Assembly (NCBI GenBank): GCA_012032575.1
Contig: JAAUSP010000561.1
Location: forward strand, 1-5,175
Length of the DNA: 5,175 nucleotides
Reading direction: 5' to 3'
Source of the DNA: Anaerolineales bacterium
GTDB taxonomy: Bacteria; Chloroflexota; Anaerolineae; 4572-78; J111
A program made the position numbers and the translations under genes. Shown piece by piece: positions 1 to 5,175 of this stretch (positions are counted from its first letter, which is position 1; the number at the start of each line of letters is the position of its first letter). The notes beneath the pieces were generated by a model. The model searched no databases and had not been told where the DNA came from. It saw only the letters and a program-made list of their open reading frames with translations.

Positions 1-980
1 CCTTCAAGTTTTGATCTTGCCCCTGGTGATTTTGCCGTATTCGCCAAAAGATCGTGGTGACAAGTTCGGTGCGCCCGGAACCCATCAGGCCGGCAATCCC
101 CAGAATTTTCGCCCCTGCGGACGTTAAAATTCGCCCCCTTAATGACCTCATGGTCCGTATCCTGCGGATTCTGGGCATGGAGGTCTTCAACTTCCAGGAC
201 CACTTCGCCGGGGTGGCGATTGCCCTGGGGGAAGCGTTCTTTCATTTCCCGCCCCACCATATACTTAACCAGCTTTTCCTGGTTCAAATTTTGGGTGGGT
301 TGGGTGGTAACAACTTTACCATCCCGCAAAATGGTAATGGAGTCGGTAATGCGGAAAAATTCATCCAGCTTGTGGGTGATGTAAATACACGTGACCCCGT
401 GTTCCTTGAGCGTGTGCAAGATTTCCATCAATTGGTCAATCTCGGCTTCGCTGAGGGCGCTGGTTGGCTCATCGAGGATCAGGATTTTGGCATTTTCAGA
501 GAGGGCCTTGGCAATTTCAGTCATCTGCATCTTGCCCACCCCCAGGTCCTTGATAATGGCCTGAGGCTGAATATCGAGGCGATATTTGGTGAGAATTTGC
601 TGGGTATCGGCGTAAAGCTTGTCCCAGTTAATCGAGCCGCGTTCCACCGGTTCTTTGCCCAGGTAGATATTCTCGCCCACGGTCATGCTGGGGATCAGGG
701 TCAATTCCTGGTAAACAATGGCAATGCCTTCTTCGATGGCCTGCCGGATGGAACGATTTTCCAGCTTCAATTCTTTGTCCTCATAAAGGATGCTGCCTTC
801 ATAAGAACCCCAGGGATAAACCCCGGATAGAATTTTCATCAAAGTTGACTTGCCCGCCCCGTTCTCGCCACACAACCCGTGAATCTCACCCCGCCGAACC
901 TGAAACGAAACGTCGCTCAACGCTATAACACCAGGAAATTGTTTGGTCACATTCTGCACGTCGAGGATGATGTCATTCAT
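1..980 (-). CDS. xylG: D-xylose ABC transporter ATP-binding protein XylG, 3' end outside window, frameshifted near the left edge
   Basis: Cytoplasmic ATPase that powers D-xylose import with XylF and a permease. The start ATG (978-980) has AAGGAGAAG about 10 nt upstream. One open frame gives residues 1-291: Walker A GENGAGKST (38-46), YPWGSYEG as in E. coli XylG, Q-loop Gln91, a weak signature LGVGKMQ (146-152), Walker B LILDEPTSAL with Asp170-Glu171, H-loop His203, then MVGREM (241-246), the junction to the second ABC half. The second half begins VRRGE, then the frame breaks. Removing one base from each of three four-base homopolymers (106-109, 46-49, 9-12) restores ILGIAGLMGSGRTELV, then IFGEYGKITRGKIKLEG. 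The Lys-to-Arg change in this second Walker A (GSGRTE) is normal for the sugar-importer family. About 327 of roughly 510 residues are present. A ribose or galactose ATPase is the alternative, but the pairing with XylF and the YPWGSYEG segment favour xylose. Confidence 0.93.
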   Translation of the reverse strand, partial: MNDIILDVQNVTKQFPGVIALSDVSFQVRRGEIHGLCGENGAGKSTLMKILSGVYPWGSYEGSILYEDKELKLENRSIRQAIEEGIAIVYQELTLIPSMTVGENIYLGKEPVERGSINWDKLYADTQQILTKYRLDIQPQAIIKDLGVGKMQMTEIAKALSENAKILILDEPTSALSEAEIDQLMEILHTLKEHGVTCIYITHKLDEFFRITDSITILRDGKVVTTQPTQNLNQEKLVKYMVGREMKERFPQGNRHPGEVVLEVEDLHAQNPQDTDHEVIKGANFNVRRGENSGDCRPDGFRAHRTCHHDLLANTAKSPGARSKLE

Positions 981-1007
981 ATAACTTCTGCTTCTCCTTG
1001 ATAGGTC

Positions 1008-1043
1008 AGGAGGGGGCTTTCTTTAACAGAAAGCCCCGCTCCT
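1008..1043 (-). promoter_or_regulatory. Intercistronic hairpin between xylF and xylG
   Basis: The arms GGGGCTTTCT (1013-1022) and AGAAAGCCCC (1028-1037) pair perfectly around a 5-nt loop. The stem extends by AGGAG/CTCCT with one bulged G (1038), giving about 15 bp. In the direction of the xyl transcript no U-tract follows, so it is a poor intrinsic terminator for the operon. A T4 run does follow on the plus strand, but no plus-strand gene ends here. Inference: a 3' stabiliser or partial attenuator that keeps the binding-protein message more abundant than the ATPase message, as is known for hairpins after binding-protein genes in sugar ABC operons. Confidence 0.7.
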
Positions 1044-1074
1044 TTTAGAAAATCACGGAAAACCTGTTGACGAG

Positions 1075-2297
1075 TTAGGGTTTCGGGGGGAGTTGGTCTT
1101 CGGGAATGTCGCGATAAACATCATCATAGGCCTGGAACTCACTCTCGACCACCAGGTCGTACACGTTGTCCGCATTCACTTGCTCAACGGGCAGGAAGTA
1201 GGCAGCCACTTCACCTTGCTGCGCTTCGTCGTTGGTCAGTTCGGCCATGGTGTAGGTTTTGAGTTCGGGGATGGTTTCACCCTGAAGCAGTTTGTCCATC
1301 AGGTCAACGGCCAGCGGGGACAGGTTGCGGATGTCCTTGAGAATGGTGACGGTCAGTTCGCCCTTGACGATGCTGTTGCAGCCGTCGGCGGTGGCATCTT
1401 GCCCGGAGATCGGCACGACACCGGCCAGCTTTTGGGCTTTGAGGGCTTGCAGCGCGCCGAGAGCGGTGCCGTCGTTGGAGGCGACCACCGCGTCAATGGC
1501 GTTGCTCTGGGAGGTCAGGATATTTTCCATCAGGCTCAGCGCATTGGCCGGGTCCCAGTTGTCCACCCACTGATCGGCCACGACTTCGATGATGCCCTGT
1601 TCGACATACGGCTCAACGATTTCATCCTGACCCTTGCGGAAGAGGATGGCGTTGTTGTCGGTGGGGCTGCCGCCGAGTTTGACCAGTTTGAGGGGGTTGT
1701 CGGCGGTCCATTTGCCGCCTTCAATGTCAATCGCCTTCATCACGCCGAGGGCCTGTTGGCGACCCACTTCGACGTTGTTGAAGGAGAGGTAAGCAGCAAT
1801 GTCGGGGGATTTGATCAGGCGGTCATAAGCCAGCACTTTGACGCCGGCTTCGGCGCCTTGGCTACAGCGGTGGAGGCAGCGTCGCCGTCTTCGGCGATGA
1901 TGATGAGACCTTTGACGCCTTGAGCCACCATATTGTCAATCTGGTCGTTCTGGAGTTTGACATCGTGGTTAGCTTCCTGGGAGAGGACTTCGTAGCCTTT
2001 CTCCTCAAGTAGCCGGCGCATCAATTCTTCTTCGTTCTTCCAGCGTTCGGTCGCAAAATCCGAGAAGGATAAACCGACTTTGATACCTTCGCCGGCGGCG
2101 ACTTCTTCTTCAGTGGCCGCGGGGGCTTCGGCAGCCGGTTCTTCTTCGGCGGCGGGGGCTTCAGCAGCCGGCTCTTCTTTGGCTGGTTCTTCTTTGGCCG
2201 GTTGGGCCGGAGCTGCGCCGCCGCAGCCAAACAGCGCCGCGACCAGAAGCGTCAGCATCAGTATGGCTGCAATAGACTTCATTGACTTGTGAAACAT
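1075..2297 (-). CDS. xylF: D-xylose-binding lipoprotein XylF (one frameshift)
   Basis: Periplasmic-type sugar-binding protein, membrane-anchored, that delivers D-xylose to the importer. ATG at 2295-2297 has AAAGGAG about 6 nt upstream. Residues 1-24 form a lipoprotein signal (MKSIAAIL hydrophobic core, lipobox LFGC, Cys25), followed by an Ala/Pro/Glu linker to about residue 70. The mature fold starts IKVGLSFSDFATERW. XylF hallmarks are present: NDQIDNM, VLAYDRLI, GGSPTDNNA, VADQWVDNWDP, VVASNDGTALGA and ISGQDA. These match the E. coli segments that carry sugar contacts (YDR, DNN, ASND, GQD). The frame breaks near 1855: restoring one lost base makes ...VAKA-x-EAGVKVLAYDR continuous, giving about 407 residues against 330 in E. 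coli; the linker explains the excess. The stop is TAA (1075-1077). It is the first gene of the operon and is transcribed towards xylG. Identification as a xylose-type binding protein is strong; true substrate range is inferred. Confidence 0.95.
2121..2200 (-). repeat. Tandem repeat coding the XylF Ala/Pro/Glu linker
   Basis: Two adjacent 33-nt units (2121-2153 and 2154-2186) differ at only a few positions, and a shorter 15-nt unit giving KEEPA twice follows at about 2172-2200. The repeat encodes the low-complexity linker between the lipid-anchored cysteine and the sugar-binding domain. The unit lengths are multiples of three, so copy-number changes would lengthen or shorten the tether without breaking the frame. 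Confidence 0.8.
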
Positions 2298-2356
2298 TCT
2301 TCGCTCCTTTGAGAAATTGTAGAAACTTAAACTGAGTAAATACCACTACCTAGAGC

Positions 2357-2370
2357 TAAAACTTGTTTTA
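2357..2370. promoter_or_regulatory. 14-bp palindrome upstream of xylF, candidate operator
   Basis: TAAAAC-TT-GTTTTA is a perfect inverted repeat with 6-bp arms, 60 to 73 nt upstream of the xylF start. Its size and symmetry suit a dimeric repressor or activator site, such as those of ROK-family XylR or LacI-family regulators. No regulator of those families lies in the window, so the binding protein is unknown and the operator role is an inference. Confidence 0.4.
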
Positions 2371-2502
2371 ATGCACCTCCTATTTTCGTCTTAAGAAAGT
2401 TTAGTAATGCTCTGAAATTGGCTATATTAAGGGAGATTACCACAAAATAGGATAACACAATCGGGTAGCATGATGCAATGCTTGGCCGCTTCTACCCCTA
2501 TC

Positions 2503-2534
2503 GGATTTCCCCCATCTCAAATAGGGGGAAATCC
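2503..2534. promoter_or_regulatory. Inverted repeat with 11-bp arms upstream of the response regulator gene
   Basis: GGATTTCCCCC (2503-2513) and GGGGGAAATCC (2524-2534) are perfect reverse complements separated by 10 nt. No T-run follows on either strand, so a terminator is unlikely. The centre lies about 75 nt upstream of the regulator's start codon and about 220 nt upstream of xylF. It could be a binding site for the regulator itself or another dimer, or a structure in a longer transcript. Confidence 0.5.
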
Positions 2535-2577
2535 CCTAATCAAGCCGGTAATTTTACCAGCTAACTCCCTGTAAAAG

Positions 2578-2586
2578 TGGTATAAT
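2578..2586 (+). promoter_or_regulatory. Extended -10 promoter for the response regulator gene, probably giving a leaderless mRNA
   Basis: TGGTATAAT is a full match to the extended -10 consensus TGnTATAAT. No good -35 hexamer sits 17 nt upstream, which extended -10 promoters can do without. The -10 box ends 7 nt before the ATG at 2594, so transcription should begin at or within a base or two of the start codon. No Shine-Dalgarno motif is visible before the ATG, consistent with leaderless translation. Confidence 0.65.
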
Positions 2587-2593
2587 CCAGCGT

Positions 2594-3634
2594 ATGAGCA
2601 ACTTGCGAATTTTGGTAGCCGACGACCATGCTATCGTGCGGGCGGGTATCTCGAATACGTTAAAGGAACTGCCTGACCTGGAAATTGTGGGGGAAGTGGG
2701 GGACGGGCCGAGTCTGTTGACGGCTTTAGCCCAAACTCAGCCCAATTTTTTACTGATAGATGTAACTATGCCCGATTTTGACCCCATTGCCGCCATCCGT
2801 CAAATTCGGGCGCGCTACCCGGCCATGAAGATTTTGGTGGTTAGTGCTCACGACGACGATGTGTACGTGCAGGGTTTGTTGAGTGCCGGGGTAGATGGCT
2901 ACCATTGAAGGACCAGCCCCTCAGCGATTTGCGCCTGGCGGTGCAGCGGGTCCAGGCTGGCGAACGCTGGATTTCCAGCCGCCTGGTGGATAAACTGGTC
3001 AGCCGGCCTGCTATTTTTGCCGTTGGGCCAAATCTGACCGCCCGCCAAAAAGAGATGCTCCAGTTGTTGCAGCAGGGGTTCGATAACCAGACCATCGCCC
3101 GGCAGATGGGCCTGAGCGTCAAAACGGTCGAGAACCATCTGACTCGGCTCTACCGCCAGCTTAATGTCCAGAGCCGGCTGGAAGCGGTCAACTACAGCAT
3201 CCGCCACCCCGAAGTCGGCCAGGAAGCGGCGCTCGACCCGGTCGAGCTTGAGCCAGCCCAACAGGTACAAGTCACCATCCTGCTGGTGGATGACAACGCC
3301 CGTTATCGCCGCCAACTGAAACGCATGGTCGGCAAAGTATGTCCCCAGGCCGCCATTTACGAAGCCCAAAATATTGCCGAGGCCACCCAGCTCAGCCAAC
3401 AGGTTAGCCCCCAACTCGCCTTAATAGATGTGGTTCTGGGTGAAGAGGATGGAATTTATTGCACCCGCCGGATCAAATTGCTGCTGCCCCAGATACGGAT
3501 TGCCTTGATTACCGCTTACCCCGACCGCGAATTTCGCCGCCTGGGGTTGGAAGCCGGCGCGGTGGCGCTGCTGGATAAAAAAAGATTTGGACGCGCAGGC
3601 CCTGCACCAGGTGGTCGAGGATTTGATTGGCTAA
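2594..3634 (+). CDS. Response regulator with receiver - LuxR-type HTH - receiver architecture (two frameshifts)
   Basis: Cytoplasmic two-component transcription regulator of NarL/FixJ type with a second receiver added at the C-terminus; about 346 residues after repair. Receiver 1 (residues 4-118): acidic pair Asp10-Asp11, phospho-acceptor Asp56 in LLIDVTMPD, Ser84, Lys106. LuxR/GerE HTH (about 147-204): LTARQKEMLQLLQ...TIARQMGLSVKTVENHL. A Pro/Glu/Gln linker (205-225) follows. Receiver 2 (about 227-346): Asp233-Asp234, Asp279 in ALIDVVLG, Thr307, Lys329. Both receivers thus keep the phosphorylation residues. As written, the frame stops at TGA 2906-2908. One lost base near 2903-2905 (probably CATTTG read as CATTG) gives GY-H-LKDQPLSDL. 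An extra A in the A7 run 3577-3583 hides the ending LLDKKDLDAQALHQ and TAA 3632-3634. No histidine kinase is in view. It is divergent from xylF, so control of the xyl operon is possible but unproven. Confidence 0.88.
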
Positions 3635-4071
3635 TCCTCGCCAATATCTTCATTCCACAGCTCCGGCCGGGCGGCGATGAAATCGCGCATCAGTTGGATG
3701 CATTCCTCATTCTGCAAAATCACCAGCTCCACCCCGCGCGAGCGCACGTAATCCTCCGGCCCCTGGAAGGTTTGATTTTCGCCAATCACCACCTTGGGGA
3801 TTTTGTAAAGCAGGGCTGTGCCGCTGCACATGTCGCAGGGCGAGAGCGTTGAATACAACACCGCCCGCTGGTAATCTTTGGCCTTGAGCCGGCCCGCATT
3901 TTCCAGGCAGTCCATCTCGGCGTGCAAAATGGCGCTGCCCTGCTGCACCCGCCGGTTGTGCCCCCGCCCCACAATTTTGCCGTCAATTACCAGCACCGAG
4001 CCGATGGGAATACCCCCTTCGGCCAGCCCTTGTTTGGCTTCTTCGATAGCGGCTTGCATGAATTCGTCCAT
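3631..4071 (-). CDS. Cytosine deaminase, yeast Fcy1-type (zinc-dependent)
   Basis: Zinc hydrolase of the CDA fold that converts cytosine to uracil and ammonia in pyrimidine salvage; 146 residues, cytoplasmic, frame intact. Zinc and catalytic residues are His50-Ala-Glu52 and Pro78-Cys79-x-x-Cys82 (TLSPCDMC). It matches yeast cytosine deaminase along its length rather than guanine deaminase or tRNA adenosine deaminase: GGIPIGSVL, GRGHN (Asn39), LENAGRL, IPKVVIGEN, Phe102, and the C-terminal PELWNEDIGE, where Trp139, Asp142 and Ile143 align with Fcy1 substrate-pocket residues Trp152, Asp155 and Ile156. AGGGAG lies 7 nt before the ATG. It follows the nucleoside-type permease gene in the same direction after a 65-nt repeat-filled gap, suggesting joint salvage. 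Its TAG overlaps the TAA of the convergent regulator gene. Another amino-azaheterocycle substrate remains possible. Confidence 0.93.
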   Translation of the reverse strand: MDEFMQAAIEEAKQGLAEGGIPIGSVLVIDGKIVGRGHNRRVQQGSAILHAEMDCLENAGRLKAKDYQRAVLYSTLSPCDMCSGTALLYKIPKVVIGENQTFQGPEDYVRSRGVELVILQNEECIQLMRDFIAARPELWNEDIGED

Positions 4072-4090
4072 GAGTGTTCTCCCTAAATAA

Positions 4091-4118
4091 TTTACGATTT
4101 ACGATTTACGATTTACGA
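4091..4118. repeat. Heptamer tandem repeat (TTTACGA)4
   Basis: Four perfect consecutive copies of TTTACGA fill 4091-4118, followed by TTTAAATCGTAAA (4119-4131), which turns the unit round. It sits in the gap between the permease stop and the deaminase start. Short heptamer repeats of this kind occur between genes in some Cyanobacteria and Chloroflexota. The array itself does not encode anything. Confidence 0.9.
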
Positions 4119-4132
4119 TTTAAATCGTAAAT
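4111..4132. repeat. Perfect 22-bp palindrome at the end of the heptamer array
   Basis: The half-site ATTTACGAT (4111-4119), centre TTAA, and ATCGTAAAT (4124-4132) make a fully self-complementary 22-bp sequence starting 5 nt after the permease stop codon (4137-4139, minus strand). As RNA it could fold as an AT-rich hairpin at the 3' end of the permease message. There is no U-tract beyond ordinary AT content, so a terminator call is weak; a processing or stabilising site is equally possible. Confidence 0.7.
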
Positions 4133-4136
4133 GGTA

Positions 4137-5088
4137 TCATTCTCTTCGATACGGCTTCAAATACGCTCCCGGATACGCCGCATTCCGGCCCGCAATCGCC
4201 AGAGCGATAATCGTGGCCAGATAGGGCAGGGCCAGAAAAACTTCGTAGGGTAGATTGAAGCCGGTGGCTTGCAGCCGAAGCTGCAAAGCGGCGACTCCGC
4301 CGAAAAGGAGCGCGCCCCACATGGCCCGCAGTGGCTTCCAGTTGGCAAAAATGACCAGGGCGATGCAAACCCAACCCCGCCCGGCGATAATCCCCGGCGA
4401 AAACGCGCCCAACTGCGCCAGCGACAAAAAACGCCCCGCCGACCGCCATCAGCGCCCCGCCGATGACCAGGGCCAGGTAGCGGGTGTAATAAACATTCAC
4501 CCCGGCGGCGTCGGCGGCTTCGGGATTTTCGCCCACGGCCCGTAATTGCAGCCCAAAACTGGTCCGATTCAACCCCCACGAAGCCAGGGGAATCAGCCCG
4601 ATGAAGGCCAGGTAGGTCAGAAGGTACTGCCCAAAAATCGGCCCCAGGATGGGCAGGTCGCCGAAAGGGGAAACTTGGGCAAAGGGCGTCACCTTGGGCA
4701 GCACCGAACTTTCGCCAAAAACCATACGAAAACTGAACAACGACAGGCCGACACACAGCAGGGTAATCCCCAACCCGGCTACGTGCTGGTTGACCCCCAG
4801 GGTCACGCTGAAAAAGCCCATCAATAGGCTCATCACCACGCCGCTGAGTATCGCACCGAGCAGCCCCAGCCACAAGTAGCTTCCGGTGAAACCGGCCTCG
4901 TTGGCTTTATAGGCCACGGCAAAGCCGGCAAAGGCCCCCAGGTACATGATCCCTTCGATGCCCAGGTTCAAAATCCCGGCCCGCTCGGTGTAAACCTCAC
5001 CGATGGTGGCATAAATCAACGGCGTCGCCACCCGCAGCGTGGCCGCAATGAGTCCGACGAGAAAGGTTAGAAATAAACTGATCTCCAT
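4137..5088 (-). CDS. Nucleoside-type ABC transporter permease, NupQ/YufQ family (one frameshift)
   Basis: Integral membrane subunit of a basic-membrane-protein-type ABC importer (nucleosides; family also annotated as simple-sugar permease). ATG at 5086-5088; no strong Shine-Dalgarno, only ACAGGT just upstream. Repaired length is about 316 residues, normal for the family. Several hydrophobic helices are evident: LFLTFLVGLIAATL, YLWLGLLGAILSGVVMSLL, LTYLAFIGLIPLASW. Family motifs include TPLIYATIGEVYTERAGILN, NLGIEGIMYLGAFAG, GVNQHVAGLGITLL and the cytoplasmic loop LRAVGENPEAADAAGVNV that docks the ATPase. An extra base in the A6 run 4426-4431 breaks the frame. Removing it gives GGAFLSLAQLGAFSPGIIAGRGW and a C-terminus ending LKPYRRE. 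In this family the binding lipoprotein, ATPase and first permease usually precede this gene; they would lie off the right edge. The downstream cytosine deaminase supports nucleoside or nucleobase uptake. Confidence 0.91.
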
Positions 5089-5111
5089 ACCTGTTCAATC
5101 CAAGGAGGGAA

Positions 5112-5175
5112 GGCTGGAAGATTGGAAGGTTGGAAATAGCGAAATCCAGCCTTCCAGCCTTCCAATCTTCCAGTT
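5112..5175. repeat. Octamer-periodic inverted repeat at the right edge
   Basis: The left half is three 8-nt units GGCTGGAA, GATTGGAA, GGTTGGAA (5112-5135); the right half is ATCCAGCC, TTCCAGCC, TTCCAATC, TTCCAGTT (5144-5175), the same unit reversed. The arms CTGGAAGATTGGAAGG (5114-5129) and CCTTCCAATCTTCCAG (5158-5173) are perfect reverse complements around a 28-nt centre, and shifted pairings are also possible. It lies just upstream of the permease start, and no promoter or gene is visible in it. It continues to the end of the window, so its full length is unknown. Confidence 0.9.

Larger units (their letters stand above)
2298..2593. promoter_or_regulatory. Divergent intergenic region between xylF and the response regulator gene
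   Basis: This 296-nt region must carry the promoters for both xylF (minus) and the regulator (plus). It is AT-rich in the xylF-proximal half. It contains a 14-bp palindrome, an 11-bp-arm inverted repeat and an extended -10 box, each listed separately. I could not find a convincing -35/-10 pair for xylF. A perfect Shine-Dalgarno-like AGGAGGTG lies on the minus strand at 2374-2381 with no ATG, GTG or TTG in a useful place after it. No RNA gene or convincing small gene was seen. Confidence 0.75.

Noticed and set aside
54..830. Long plus-strand open frame of 258 codons
   Set aside because: It is the antisense shadow of xylG, whose minus-strand frame carries Walker A, Walker B, Q-loop and H-loop motifs.
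1013..1046. Intrinsic terminator on the plus strand (hairpin plus T4)
   Set aside because: No plus-strand gene ends here; the T-run is short, and the operon runs the other way.
1093..1923. Long plus-strand open frame of 276 codons
   Set aside because: It is antisense to xylF; the minus-strand reading matches the xylose-binding family throughout.
2467..2482. Inverted repeat AGCAT-6 nt-ATGCT as an operator
   Set aside because: Arms of only 5 bp are expected by chance in a region of this size.
2470..2574. Plus-strand open frame of 34 codons beginning ATG ATG in the divergent region
   Set aside because: There is no ribosome binding site, it runs through the 11-bp inverted repeat, and its peptide has no recognisable features.
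2903..2908. Programmed frameshift in the regulator
   Set aside because: There is no slippery heptamer at CCATTGA, and six other breaks in the window have the same look of single-base sequencing error.
3635..3852. Extension of the regulator frame past 3634 over the deaminase gene
   Set aside because: It arises from the extra A in the run 3577-3583; after repair the receiver ends normally at TAA 3632-3634, and the extension is antisense to the deaminase.
4091..4132. CRISPR array
   Set aside because: The units are 7 nt and contiguous with no spacers.
4157..4873. Minus-strand open frame of 238 codons inside the permease gene
   Set aside because: It is an out-of-frame shadow, rich in Arg, Gly and Pro, with no family features; the permease frame explains the region.

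Overview
The window looks like a piece of a Chloroflexota genome, most likely Anaerolineae-like and probably an uncultured or metagenomic assembly. The grounds are a sugar-binding lipoprotein with the long Ala/Pro/Glu linker after the lipid cysteine that is common in that phylum, response-regulator-rich gene content, short tandem repeats between genes, and moderate-to-high GC. The taxonomy is an inference from style, not from a marker gene.

Layout. Positions 1-2297, minus strand: a D-xylose ABC importer operon, with xylF (substrate-binding lipoprotein, 1075-2297) followed after a 94-nt gap by xylG (ATPase, 980 to beyond the left edge). The membrane permease xylH would be expected off the left side. 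The gap holds a strong hairpin. Positions 2298-2593: a divergent intergenic region with two inverted repeats and a near-perfect extended -10 box whose predicted start point falls on the next start codon. Positions 2594-3634, plus strand: a response regulator that, once two single-base frameshifts are corrected, reads as receiver - LuxR-type HTH - receiver, an unusual order. Positions 3631-4071, minus strand: a cytosine deaminase of the yeast Fcy1 type, whose stop codon interlocks with that of the regulator (CTAA). Positions 4072-4136: a heptamer tandem repeat ending in a 22-bp palindrome. Positions 4137-5088, minus strand: a nucleoside-type ABC permease (NupQ/YufQ family). Positions 5089-5175: an octamer-periodic inverted repeat running to the right edge.

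How the genes fit together. xylF and xylG make a pentose uptake system. The divergent regulator is placed where it could control that operon, but nothing in the sequence proves this. The permease and the deaminase lie in the same direction and suggest a uptake-and-salvage unit for nucleosides or nucleobases: import, then cytosine to uracil plus ammonia.

Quality warning. Four of the five genes carry single-base frameshifts (seven in 5.2 kb), five of them an apparent extra base in an A or T homopolymer of 4 to 7. All motifs on both sides of each break are intact, so these are most simply sequencing or assembly errors and not pseudogenes. Coordinates given for those genes are for the repaired reading.
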